NCBI GenBank assembly: GCA_007130545.1
Contig: SLSG01000305.1
Coordinates: 1 to 28,514 of the forward strand
Length of the DNA: 28,514 nt
Direction of reading: 5' to 3'
Source of the DNA: Bacteroidales bacterium
Lineage (GTDB): Bacteria; Bacteroidota; Bacteroidia; Bacteroidales; UBA7960
Shown here piece after piece: positions 16,352 to 24,311 of the stretch. Numbering within the stretch: the first letter of the stretch is position 1; each line of letters begins with the position of its first letter. Under the pieces are notes generated by a model. It did no database searches, was not told the origin of the DNA, and was given only the letters and a program-made list of their open reading frames with translations. A program made the translations under genes and the position numbers.

Positions 16352-16359
16352 CAAAATTA
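16352..16359 (-). promoter_or_regulatory. predicted -7 element (TAATTTTG) for the M23-dxr-rseP-iadA-rnz operon
   Basis: Exact TAnnTTTG match on the minus strand. Transcription would start near 16345, about 25 bases before ATG 16320. The downstream genes are 5, 24 and 35 bases apart, then overlap by 11, so one transcript is plausible. Confidence 0.5.
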
Positions 16360-16423
16360 ATAAAAATTAGGGGCAATTGCCCGGCTAAAAATTGTAAAGC
16401 CGGAAACCAGCGAAAAAATAAAA

Positions 16424-16431
16424 TAAATTTG
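16424..16431 (+). promoter_or_regulatory. predicted -7 element (TAAATTTG) for porW/sprE
   Basis: Exact TAnnTTTG match. Transcription would start near 16438, giving a leader of about 37 bases to the TTG start at 16475. No -33 element at ideal spacing. Confidence 0.5.
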
Positions 16432-16474
16432 CAAAAAGCCAGTTATATTTACTGAAAAACTAAGGTCAGGTATC

Positions 16475-19114
16475 TTGAAAAAATCTTGTTGCAATTCCAG
16501 GCTGGCCCTGTGGCTGTTGTCCATTTCATTTATTGTTGTCGGATGGGGCTGTTCCACCCAGAAAAATACCCTCCCGAACCGGCTGTACCATTCCATAAAC
16601 GCCAAGTATAACGGTTATTTCAATGCGAAGGAAAGCTACCAGGAAGGTCTGCGCCGCTTGTCTGACATGCATACCGATAACTATGACCAGGTGCTGAAGG
16701 TCTTCCGGTACGGCACCGAACAGCAGGCTGCTTCGATTGCCAACAACATGGATGTGGCATACCAAAAAGCCAGCATCGTGATACGCAGGCATTCCATGAA
16801 CATCCGAGGTGTGGAGCACAACCCCTGGATCGATGCATCCTTTTTCCTGATCGCCCGCTCCCATTTTTTTAAGCGGGACTTCACGCTGGCCAATCTGACC
16901 TTTGAATACATTGTCCGCACCTATGATTCCGGCATCAAATACGAATCCAAAATCTGGATGGCAAAGTGCTATCATGAACTGGGCCAATACCCCAATGCAC
17001 TGCAGATGCTGGAGCGGGCTCAGGCCAATGACCGGAATGGTTTGCTTGACAGGGACGCTTCCCGCTTGCTGAGCCTTGTGTTTGCCGACCATTACATCCG
17101 GCAGGAGAATTACGCGGCAGCCATCCCACACCTGGAAGCCGGCATCCAGAAAACCAGGAGTAAGAGGGAAAGCACGCGCCTGGCTTTTATACAGGCCCAG
17201 GTTTACCTGGAGTCAGAACAATACCCGCAGGCCCAGCAGACCTTTGCCCGGGTACTGAAGATGAATCCCACGTTTGACCTGGCCTTCCAGGCCAGGATCA
17301 GCATGGCCAGGGCCTATGCCCCCGGCGAGGGGGGTGGCGACTTTATCCGGTCTGAGCTGACCGATATGCTGCGAAATGACAGGAACAGGGCTTACCGGGA
17401 CCAGATCTATTATGCGCTGGCAGAGTTGGCCCGCCGGCAGGACCGGGAAGGGGAAGCCATCGAGAATTACATGAAATCCATCGAAGTAAGTGAGGGGAAC
17501 AATATGCAGAAGGGATTGTCCTTTCTGCGCCTGGGGGAAATTTATCTGGACCGCCCCGAGTTCATGAAGGCCTCCGTTCATTACGACAGTGCCATGGTCT
17601 ACCTGCCACAGCAGTACGAGGATTACGCAAAGGTCAGCCAGAAAAAAAATGTGCTTTCCTCCCTTGCCGGACACATCCGTGTGATCAACCGGGAGGACTC
17701 CCTGCAGCGCCTGGCCGGACTTTCTGAGTCAGAACGGGAGGCCGTCGTGGAAGGAATCATTGCGGAGCTCAGGGAACAGGAGCAGGAAGCCCGGCAACGG
17801 GAACAGGACATGATGCGGGCTGCCCAGCAAATCGCCCAGTCACGAATGCAGCAGGGCAATATCGGGGGGAGGCAGGACGGGGGATGGTATTTCTATAACC
17901 CTACTGCCATCAGCTATGGCCGCACAGAGTTTTTCGGCATGTTTGGGGACCGGCCGCTGGAGGACCTCTGGCGTATCGGCAACAGGCAGACGGCAGATTT
18001 CGATTTTGCGATGGACGATGCCGGTTGGGAAACGGGAGAGGAGGAATTGGAAACAGGGGATGTTTTCGACAAGCAAACCTACCTGAGGAACATCCCGCTT
18101 AGCCCGGAGCAGATAACAGCTTCCGACAGGCGGATCGCCACGGCATTTTTCAATAAGGGAATGGTGTTCAAAGACCGTTTGTCGGACTATAACAACGCCA
18201 TCAGCAGCTTCGAGACCTTGATGAGCCGTTTTCCAGATAACGACCGCAAGCTTCTGACCTATTATTACCTGTATACCCTGTTGAGGGAAACAGGCAACCA
18301 CAGCCGGGCGGAGATTTACAAGAACCGGCTCATTAATGAGTATCCGGAAAGTGGTTACGCACAAATCATCGGGGATCCGAACTACCTGGAGAACCTCACC
18401 GCACGACAGAATTACGCTGCTGACCTCTACCGGCAGGCATATGAGGATTTTGTTGCCGGAAGGTACCAGGAGGCTGTCCGGAAATCAGTCTTGGCAGATA
18501 CTTTGGAGATCCCTAAGTCCCTGAAGGGACAGTTCTCCTACGTCAATGCCCTGGCAAAGGGCCGGATGGGGCAGGACGAAGCCTTCCGGGAACAACTGGA
18601 GCTGGTCGTGCGTGACTACACGGGGACACCGGTGTACCAGCCCGCCTCTGACCTGCTGGCCTCCCTGGGGGCGCCCCCGCCCCGCGTTGCCCCGGAACGT
18701 GAAGAGCTTGCAGATGCAGAGGTCAGGCCTGAAGGCCCAGCCTCCATTTTCTCCCACAATCCTTCCTCGGTCCATTTTTATGTGTTTGTAGTGGAGTCAG
18801 GACGTGTGAATGTCAATGAGTTCAGGAATTTTGTCAATGCCTTTGGCTCCGCCTCTTTCCCGGATCGCAATCTGACCTCCAGCAGCATCTTTCTGGATGA
18901 GCGCCGGCAGCTGATCACCGTAACCAATTTCCCGAACCAGGAGTCCGGCATGGGCTATCATGAAGCCTTGCTTGCATCGGAGGACTTCCACGCATTCGAG
19001 ACCCGGTTCATCAGGCATTTTCTGATCTCTGTGGATAATTACCCAATATTTTACCAGGAGAAGGACGCAGAAGCTTATGGGGCCTTTTTCAGGTCAAGGT
19101 ATTTAAGCGAATAA
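16475..19114 (+). CDS. sprE: type IX secretion/gliding lipoprotein PorW/SprE (TPR repeats)
   Basis: An 879-residue lipoprotein. The signal peptide starts MKKSCCNSR and ends VGWGC, with Cys26 lipidated. There is no acidic surface-export signal after the Cys, so it should stay periplasmic. The opening CSTQKNTLPNRLYH and the following YNGYFNAKESYQEG match PorW/SprE, needed for type IX secretion and gliding in Bacteroidota. Tetratricopeptide-like repeats fill the body, interrupted by an Arg/Gln-rich coiled region (about 405-465). The C-terminal domain (about 755-879) is also typical. The start codon is TTG, supported because it alone begins the MKK signal peptide. It is flanked by an M23 peptidase and a bactofilin. 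Whether the cell glides cannot be told from here. Confidence 0.88.
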   Translation: MKKSCCNSRLALWLLSISFIVVGWGCSTQKNTLPNRLYHSINAKYNGYFNAKESYQEGLRRLSDMHTDNYDQVLKVFRYGTEQQAASIANNMDVAYQKASIVIRRHSMNIRGVEHNPWIDASFFLIARSHFFKRDFTLANLTFEYIVRTYDSGIKYESKIWMAKCYHELGQYPNALQMLERAQANDRNGLLDRDASRLLSLVFADHYIRQENYAAAIPHLEAGIQKTRSKRESTRLAFIQAQVYLESEQYPQAQQTFARVLKMNPTFDLAFQARISMARAYAPGEGGGDFIRSELTDMLRNDRNRAYRDQIYYALAELARRQDREGEAIENYMKSIEVSEGNNMQKGLSFLRLGEIYLDRPEFMKASVHYDSAMVYLPQQYEDYAKVSQKKNVLSSLAGHIRVINREDSLQRLAGLSESEREAVVEGIIAELREQEQEARQREQDMMRAAQQIAQSRMQQGNIGGRQDGGWYFYNPTAISYGRTEFFGMFGDRPLEDLWRIGNRQTADFDFAMDDAGWETGEEELETGDVFDKQTYLRNIPLSPEQITASDRRIATAFFNKGMVFKDRLSDYNNAISSFETLMSRFPDNDRKLLTYYYLYTLLRETGNHSRAEIYKNRLINEYPESGYAQIIGDPNYLENLTARQNYAADLYRQAYEDFVAGRYQEAVRKSVLADTLEIPKSLKGQFSYVNALAKGRMGQDEAFREQLELVVRDYTGTPVYQPASDLLASLGAPPPRVAPEREELADAEVRPEGPASIFSHNPSSVHFYVFVVESGRVNVNEFRNFVNAFGSASFPDRNLTSSSIFLDERRQLITVTNFPNQESGMGYHEALLASEDFHAFETRFIRHFLISVDNYPIFYQEKDAEAYGAFFRSRYLSE

Positions 19115-19118
19115 GTCT

Positions 19119-19149
19119 TTTGCCACACCCTTTTTTTTCCTTACATTTG
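19119..19149 (+). promoter_or_regulatory. predicted two-part promoter (TTTG-N19-TACATTTG) for bactofilin
   Basis: TTTG at 19119-19122, a 19-base spacer, and TACATTTG at 19142-19149 match the full Bacteroidota primary-sigma consensus, the best promoter in the window. Transcription would start near 19156, about 19 bases before ATG 19175. It could also serve the membrane protein and the atp genes downstream. Confidence 0.65.
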
Positions 19150-19174
19150 CCTGGTTATCCAATTCTTCCACCCA

Positions 19175-19609
19175 ATGTTTAACCTGAAAAAAAAACAACA
19201 CAGCATGGCCAAACATATTGAACCTGATCCTACCTCAATCAACCTGATCGGGACCGGAACAGTCATCAAAGGCGAAGTAAACTCTACCGGGGACATCCGG
19301 ATCGACGGGACACTTACCGGGCAGGTCAAATGCAAGGGAAAGATCGTTGTCGGAACCACGGGTGTGCTGGAAGGGGAGATCTTCTGCCAGAATGCCGACT
19401 TTTCCGGCCAGATCAACGGCAAGGTTGAAGTGGCTGAATTGCTTACCCTCAAGGCAAGCGCGAAGTTTTTTGGGGACATGATCACCAACAAGCTGGCCAT
19501 TGAGCCCGGTGCAAACTTCACCGGAACCTGTACGATGGACAAGACCATCCGGCAAAATGAGGGCCCACAGCCTGACAAGAAACCGGCCGGGGAAAAAGTT
19601 CCCCAGTAA
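19175..19609 (+). CDS. bactofilin (polymer-forming cytoskeletal protein)
   Basis: A 144-residue protein with the bactofilin beta-helix core (about 20-115): INLIGTGTVIKGEVNSTG, IDGTLTGQV, then GVLEGEI and FSGQINGKVEV turns. A short basic N-terminal tail and a Pro/Lys-rich C-terminal tail flank it. Bactofilins polymerise without nucleotide on the cytoplasmic membrane face and place cell-wall enzymes. An M23 endopeptidase two genes away is a likely partner by analogy. ATG 19175 follows a full promoter match; a second in-frame ATG at 19205 is possible. The next gene begins after 58 bases. Confidence 0.92.
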   Translation: MFNLKKKQHSMAKHIEPDPTSINLIGTGTVIKGEVNSTGDIRIDGTLTGQVKCKGKIVVGTTGVLEGEIFCQNADFSGQINGKVEVAELLTLKASAKFFGDMITNKLAIEPGANFTGTCTMDKTIRQNEGPQPDKKPAGEKVPQ

Positions 19610-19667
19610 TCCCGTTTTCTGCTCTGCGGTGTTGGTTCCAGGGTCGTTTACGATTAACGGATCACCT

Positions 19668-20051
19668 ATGACCAGCCTAAGACAATATTATTTCAAACTG
19701 CTCCTTTTCTCCAGCCTGCTGTTTGCATGCGCGTTTGTGTTTGCCCGTGTTTCCGATGAGCGGTTGGTGTCTGATGTGTTTTACCTCTTCGTTCCGTTTT
19801 TTGCTGGAGTTTCCTTCCTGACAGCCTATATGCATCAAAAAGGCATGGAGCAGAAAGCCAGGGGTTTTGCCCATTTGTTCATCGGGGTCACCATGGCCAG
19901 GTTCTTCTTCTTTCTCTTAATCATGGTGACTTACTCCCTTCTTTTCCGTGATGACGCCGCTCGGTTCATTGTCTGGTTTATGGTATTCTACCTGTTTTAT
20001 ACTTTTTTCGAGGTGATGTCCCATTTCAGGGCGGTCAGGAAAAAGGAATAA
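19668..20051 (+). CDS. four-helix membrane protein preceding the ATP synthase genes
   Basis: A 127-residue integral membrane protein with four predicted helices (about 10-27, 36-54, 69-92 and 99-118) and a basic C-terminus (HFRAVRKKE). No catalytic motif is visible. Its place just before atpB is that of the AtpI-like or small membrane proteins often found at the head of F-ATPase operons. I do not see a clear AtpI or AtpZ signature, so the role in assembly is inference from position only. ATG 19668 is chosen; the frame is open into the bactofilin gene but an upstream start would overlap it. Confidence 0.75.
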   Translation: MTSLRQYYFKLLLFSSLLFACAFVFARVSDERLVSDVFYLFVPFFAGVSFLTAYMHQKGMEQKARGFAHLFIGVTMARFFFFLLIMVTYSLLFRDDAARFIVWFMVFYLFYTFFEVMSHFRAVRKKE

Positions 20052-20078
20052 ATTCTTCGATTTATGAGAATTATTTTA

Positions 20079-20086
20079 TATCATTG
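20079..20086 (+). promoter_or_regulatory. possible weak -7 element (TATCATTG) before atpB
   Basis: One mismatch from TAnnTTTG. If used, transcription starts near 20093 and ATG 20111 is the start, excluding the TTG at 20084. No clear -33 element. Confidence 0.25.
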
Positions 20087-20110
20087 CTTGTATTAAAATA
20101 TTTCTCCGGG

Positions 20111-21280
20111 ATGGTCCCAGAAAGGCTGAATCAGAGAGCCTGCCTTTGGTTTAAGGCGACTTTCCTTTTGCTTGTTCTCTCTCTTTCTCCTCACACTCTG
20201 TTCGCAACAAGAACAGCAGTTGAGGCGTCCCTGCCAGCAACAACGGAAGAGGTAAGCCAGGCAGGTGATACCCCGGAAGCGAGCCAGGAAGGCTTTGATG
20301 CCGGCAAACTAATCATTGGCCATGTGCTGGATACGCATGGCTGGCACTTATTTGACATCGGCGAGCGGGAGATTTCCATCCCCCTCCCGGTCATCCTGGT
20401 GTACCAGGGACGGTTCCACGTCTTTCTCAGCAGCCGTTTTCATCACGGACATTCCGCATACAAGGGGTTCAGGATTGCTTACAATGATTCCAAGAGCGGA
20501 AAGATCATTCGGGTATTGCCTGATGGGGTGACCCCCGACCCCGAAGCCTCGTATGTTCTGGATCTTTCCATCACGAAAAATGTGTTTTCCATTTTCATTG
20601 CCTGTTTCTTGCTTTGCTGGATCTTTATCCGGGCGGCCAGGAACTACCGGAAGTTTTCGGGGGAGTCCATACCCCTTAGATTTACCTCTCTGCTGGAGCC
20701 CCTGATCATCTTCATACGTGACCAGATCGCACTTGGCTCAATCGGTCCAAAGCATTATGAGCGCTTTCTCCCTTACCTGCTCACCCTGTTTTTTTTCATC
20801 TTTTTCAATAACCTGCTCGGACTTGTGCCGTTTTTTCCGGGGGGAGCAAATGTCACTGGAAACATTTCGGTTACCATGACATTGGCCCTGTTTACCTTTT
20901 TTACCACCCAGATCTTCGGGAACAAGGCATACTGGAATCATATTTTCAACACCCCCGGGGTCCCGTTCTTCCTGAAACTGCCCATTCCGCTTATGCCTGT
21001 AATTGAGCTGGTTGGCGTCGTTATAAAACCCTTTGTGTTGATGATCAGGCTTTTTGCGAATATTACCGCAGGCCATATGATCATTCTTGGCTTTGTAAGC
21101 ATCATTTTTGTCCTGGGGAGTGTGAATCCATATTTTGGGTTTGGTGCCACACCCCTTTCGGTTGTCTTTCTGATTTTTATGACGTTCTTGGAGATTCTGG
21201 TGGCCTTTATTCAGGCATATGTGTTTACCCTGTTCAGTGCGTTGTTTTTCGGCATGGCGGTTCCTGAGGAACACCATTAG
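20111..21280 (+). CDS. atpB: ATP synthase F0 subunit a
   Basis: A 389-residue inner-membrane protein forming the proton path beside the c-ring. An N-terminal signal-like segment (about 12-33) is followed by an extended region with HVLDTHGWHLF, typical of Bacteroidota subunit a. The conserved core is MIRLFANITAGHMI with the essential Arg, preceded by FNNLLGLVPFFPGGANVTGN and ended by FIQAYVFTLFSALF. It is longer than the E. coli subunit because of the N-terminal domain, normal for this phylum. ATG 20111 is chosen over TTG 20084. First of the atpBEFHAG run. Confidence 0.93.
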   Translation: MVPERLNQRACLWFKATFLLLVLSLSPHTLFATRTAVEASLPATTEEVSQAGDTPEASQEGFDAGKLIIGHVLDTHGWHLFDIGEREISIPLPVILVYQGRFHVFLSSRFHHGHSAYKGFRIAYNDSKSGKIIRVLPDGVTPDPEASYVLDLSITKNVFSIFIACFLLCWIFIRAARNYRKFSGESIPLRFTSLLEPLIIFIRDQIALGSIGPKHYERFLPYLLTLFFFIFFNNLLGLVPFFPGGANVTGNISVTMTLALFTFFTTQIFGNKAYWNHIFNTPGVPFFLKLPIPLMPVIELVGVVIKPFVLMIRLFANITAGHMIILGFVSIIFVLGSVNPYFGFGATPLSVVFLIFMTFLEILVAFIQAYVFTLFSALFFGMAVPEEHH

Positions 21281-21319
21281 TCCGACTATTATTTGTTGTT
21301 CATATTAAACCTGAAAAAC

Positions 21320-21583
21320 ATGAATTTATTGATCGTTCTGCTTGATTCAGCTGTGAATGTTGCCCATGAATGGATGAAGTTGGGTGCCGGCCTGGCTGCC
21401 GTACTTGCCGCTTTCGGTGCTTCTTACGGGATTTCACAAATCGCCAAATCTGCCCTGGAGTCCATTGCCCGTCAGCCGGAAGCAGGAAATGACCTGCGGT
21501 CTTCGATGATCGTTTCCGCGGCACTGATCGAAGGGGTGACGTTTTTCGCCATTGTGGTCTGCCTGCTCATTCTGTTTGTCTGA
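21320..21583 (+). CDS. atpE: ATP synthase F0 subunit c
   Basis: An 87-residue hairpin of two membrane helices, the rotor subunit. The RQPE loop (51-54) joins the helices, and Glu71 in ALIEGVTFF is the ion-binding carboxylate. It is followed by Gly rather than Ser or Thr, and the helix-one position equivalent to the Na+-coordinating Gln of Ilyobacter is Ile38, so proton coupling is inferred. Helix one (GAGLAAVLAAFGASYGISQ) has fewer glycines in register than usual. ATG 21320 is chosen; TTG 21293 would add nine residues. An 81-base gap to atpF holds a 14-bp tandem duplication. Confidence 0.93.
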   Translation: MNLLIVLLDSAVNVAHEWMKLGAGLAAVLAAFGASYGISQIAKSALESIARQPEAGNDLRSSMIVSAALIEGVTFFAIVVCLLILFV

Positions 21584-21599
21584 TTCAGCCGGATCAATG

Positions 21600-21627
21600 C
21601 GGTTGACCCAATTCGGTTGACCCAATG
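21600..21627. repeat. 14-bp tandem duplication between atpE and atpF
   Basis: CGGTTGACCCAATT (21600-21613) is followed at once by CGGTTGACCCAATG (21614-21627), 13 of 14 bases identical. It is in the untranslated gap 38 bases before the atpF start. Confidence 0.9.
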
Positions 21628-21664
21628 CAGCGAAACCGATTATTAACCTTTAATCCGTCAGGAA

Positions 21665-22153
21665 ATGGAACTAATCACTCCGGGACTGGGCCTCGTTGTC
21701 TGGATGGGCATCTCATTCGGACTGGTACTCATGATACTCAGAAAGTATGCCTGGAAGCCCATACTTGCCACCATCCGCGCACGGGAACGAACCATAGTCA
21801 GGTCCCTTGTTAATGCCCGGCATATTGAGGAGGAGATGCAAAGGATGGAAGCCACGAAGCGGGAGCGTATTGAAGAGGCGGAACGGCTTTACGGACAAAT
21901 GCTTGAGCGGGCCCGGGCAGAGGCAAAGGATGTGGTGGACAAAGCCGTTGCCGAAGCCAGGCTGGAAGCCGCCAAATTGCTTGGGGAGGCCGAAAAGATT
22001 ATAGAAGCCCATAAGCGGCAGGCCATGCTAGAAATCAGAGGCCAGATCGCAGGGCTTTCCGTGGAAATGGCCGAACGGGTCTTGCAGGAAGAGTTCCGGG
22101 ACAAGGATCGCAACACCCGTTATGTCAATCAGTTGCTTGATCAGATGAATTAA
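21665..22153 (+). CDS. atpF: ATP synthase F0 subunit b
   Basis: A 162-residue peripheral-stalk subunit: one N-terminal membrane helix (about 6-25) then a long charged coiled coil (about 40-140) ending in a short C-terminal helix that should bind delta. GGAA lies next to the ATG. Its TAA stop shares one base with the atpH ATG, so the two are translationally coupled. Confidence 0.94.
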   Translation: MELITPGLGLVVWMGISFGLVLMILRKYAWKPILATIRARERTIVRSLVNARHIEEEMQRMEATKRERIEEAERLYGQMLERARAEAKDVVDKAVAEARLEAAKLLGEAEKIIEAHKRQAMLEIRGQIAGLSVEMAERVLQEEFRDKDRNTRYVNQLLDQMN

Positions 22154-22695
22154 TGGCAAATCTTAATCATCGCATATCCCGCCGTTATGCCAAGGCTTTG
22201 CTGGAACTGGTAAGGGAGAACCAGGTCACGGAACAGGCTTATGCGGATATGAAGCTTATCCGCGAAGCTTTCGGAGCGAGCCAGGAACTGAGGGTGCTGA
22301 TGAAAAGTCCCATTGTCAGGGAAGGGAAGAAGCAGCGGATCCTTGGCAGGATGTTTGAAGGCCGTGTCCATCCCATGGTGCTGCAATACCTCCGGATCAT
22401 CGTCCGGAAGCAAAGGGCAGCACTGGTGGAGGGGATCTCGGTGGCTTTCCTTGAAGTGTATAACGAAGCCATGGGGATTGTAAATGTCAGATTGACCACC
22501 GCGCGACCCGTGGATGCGGAATTAAGGGAAAAGGCCTATCAGGCAGCAAGGGGGTTGACGGACAAGCGAATCGCATTCAGTGAGGTCATTGACCCCGCCA
22601 TCATTGGCGGTTTTATCCTGAATCTTGGCGACAGGCAGTATGATGCCAGTATCCGGACCAGGTTATCCAGGCTGAGGCGCCATCTGAATGTGTAA
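22153..22695 (+). CDS. atpH: ATP synthase F1 subunit delta
   Basis: A 180-residue stalk-to-head connector. The N-terminal helical domain begins ISRRYAKALLEL, the family signature. The C-terminal part has the conserved IIGGFILNLGDRQYDASI segment. It overlaps atpF by one base and is followed by atpA after 18 bases. Confidence 0.95.
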   Translation: MANLNHRISRRYAKALLELVRENQVTEQAYADMKLIREAFGASQELRVLMKSPIVREGKKQRILGRMFEGRVHPMVLQYLRIIVRKQRAALVEGISVAFLEVYNEAMGIVNVRLTTARPVDAELREKAYQAARGLTDKRIAFSEVIDPAIIGGFILNLGDRQYDASIRTRLSRLRRHLNV

Positions 22696-22713
22696 TGTTA
22701 ATGTGTTTATAAA

Positions 22714-24300
22714 ATGTCAGAAATTAAACCTTCCGAAATAACAGCGATTCTGCGCCAGGAAATGGCCGGTCTGCAGATGGGTGCAGAGCTGGAAGAGACC
22801 GGGACCGTACTGCAGGTGGGTGACGGTATCGCGCGGATCTACGGACTCACCAATGCCTGGGCAGGGGAGATGGTCATTTTTAATGAAGTCGGACTCAGGG
22901 GTGTGATCCTCAACCTGGAGGAAGACAATGTGGGTGTCGTGCTGCTGGGTGATGCCCAGCATGTGAAGGAGGGTGATGTGGTGAAGCGCAGCCACCGCAT
23001 CGTGTCCATCCGGGCTGGTGAGGGCTTGCTGGGAAGGGTGATCGATACCCTGGGGCAGCCAATAGACGGGGAAGGCCCCATTCCGGGCGATCTTTATGAA
23101 ATGCCGCTGGAGCGCAAGGCACCCGGGGTGATATTCAGGCAGCCGGTAAATGAACCACTTCAGACTGGCATCAAGGCCGTGGATGCGATGATCCCGATCG
23201 GAAGGGGGCAACGGGAGCTTATCATTGGAGACCGGCAAACCGGGAAGACCGCCATTGCTCTGGATGCCATTATTGCGCAGCGGGAAAACCATGAAAAGGG
23301 AGACCCGGTTTACTGCATCTATGTGGCGATCGGGCAAAAAGGCTCCACCGTAGCCAACCTCGTGAACCGCCTCAAACAGCATGGGGCGATGGACTATACC
23401 ATAGTGATCGCGGCTTCTGCAAGCGACCCCGCAGCCATGCAGTTTTTTGCTCCATTTGCCGGGGCCGCCCTGGGGGAATTTTTCAGGGATACCGGTCGCC
23501 CGGCCCTGGTGGTGTTCGATGACCTTTCCAAACAGGCTGTCTCATACAGGGAGGTGTCGCTGTTGCTTCGCCGTCCCCCCGGAAGGGAGGCCTACCCCGG
23601 GGACGTGTTCTACCTGCACTCCCGCTTGCTTGAGCGTGCAGCCAAGATTATCGACTCTGATGAGATCGCCCGGAATATGAATGACATCCCTGAATCCATC
23701 AAATCCATGGTAAAGGGCGGCGGCTCCCTGACCGCCCTCCCGGTGATTGAAACACAGGCCGGGGATGTCTCTGCCTATATCCCCACCAATGTGATCTCGA
23801 TAACTGACGGACAAATATTTCTGGAATCCAGCCTGTTCAATGCCGGCATCCGTCCGGCAATCAACGTGGGGATTTCCGTAAGCCGTGTGGGAGGAAATGC
23901 CCAGCTGAAGTCCATGAAGAAAGTGGCCGGCACACTGAAACTCGACCAGGCTCAGTACCGGGAACTGGAGGCATTTGCCAAATTTGGCTCTGACCTTGAC
24001 CCGGCCACCAAGGCCATACTGGAAAAAGGGGCACGCAATGTGGAGCTGTTAAAGCAGGGCCAATATCAGCCGGTTCCCGTGGAGTTGCAAATCGCGGTAT
24101 TGTTTTGCGGGACAAGGGGACTGCTTGCAAAGCTTCCTGTGAACAAGATCGGGGACTTTGAACTGGCCTTCATGGAAAAGCTGAGATCGGCGCACAAGGA
24201 CCTGCTGAGTGCCCTGAAGGAAGGGAAGCTGGATGAGGGCATGGCATCCACCATTACAGAGCTGGCCGGAAAGATTGTTCAGAAGCTCAACAATGAGTAG
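22714..24300 (+). CDS. atpA: ATP synthase F1 subunit alpha
   Basis: A 528-residue regulatory nucleotide-binding subunit. GDRQTGKT (172-179) is the Walker A motif, and PALVVFDDLSKQA holds Walker B. The C-terminal region carries ISVSRVGGNAQ with the arginine finger in the SRVGG segment. Full family length, no gap or frameshift. It precedes atpG by 11 bases. The beta and epsilon genes are not in the window. Confidence 0.97.
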   Translation: MSEIKPSEITAILRQEMAGLQMGAELEETGTVLQVGDGIARIYGLTNAWAGEMVIFNEVGLRGVILNLEEDNVGVVLLGDAQHVKEGDVVKRSHRIVSIRAGEGLLGRVIDTLGQPIDGEGPIPGDLYEMPLERKAPGVIFRQPVNEPLQTGIKAVDAMIPIGRGQRELIIGDRQTGKTAIALDAIIAQRENHEKGDPVYCIYVAIGQKGSTVANLVNRLKQHGAMDYTIVIAASASDPAAMQFFAPFAGAALGEFFRDTGRPALVVFDDLSKQAVSYREVSLLLRRPPGREAYPGDVFYLHSRLLERAAKIIDSDEIARNMNDIPESIKSMVKGGGSLTALPVIETQAGDVSAYIPTNVISITDGQIFLESSLFNAGIRPAINVGISVSRVGGNAQLKSMKKVAGTLKLDQAQYRELEAFAKFGSDLDPATKAILEKGARNVELLKQGQYQPVPVELQIAVLFCGTRGLLAKLPVNKIGDFELAFMEKLRSAHKDLLSALKEGKLDEGMASTITELAGKIVQKLNNE

Positions 24301-24311
24301 CGAAAGAATCC

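Noticed and set aside
15103..16455. 450-residue plus-strand frame
   Set aside because: Antisense to dxr and the M23 peptidase, both strongly supported.
19589..19604. GGGGAA/TTCCCC hairpin as a terminator
   Set aside because: It lies inside the bactofilin coding region and no T-tract follows.
20084..20110. TTG start for atpB
   Set aside because: ATG 20111 gives a good signal segment, and the TTG falls in a possible -7 element.
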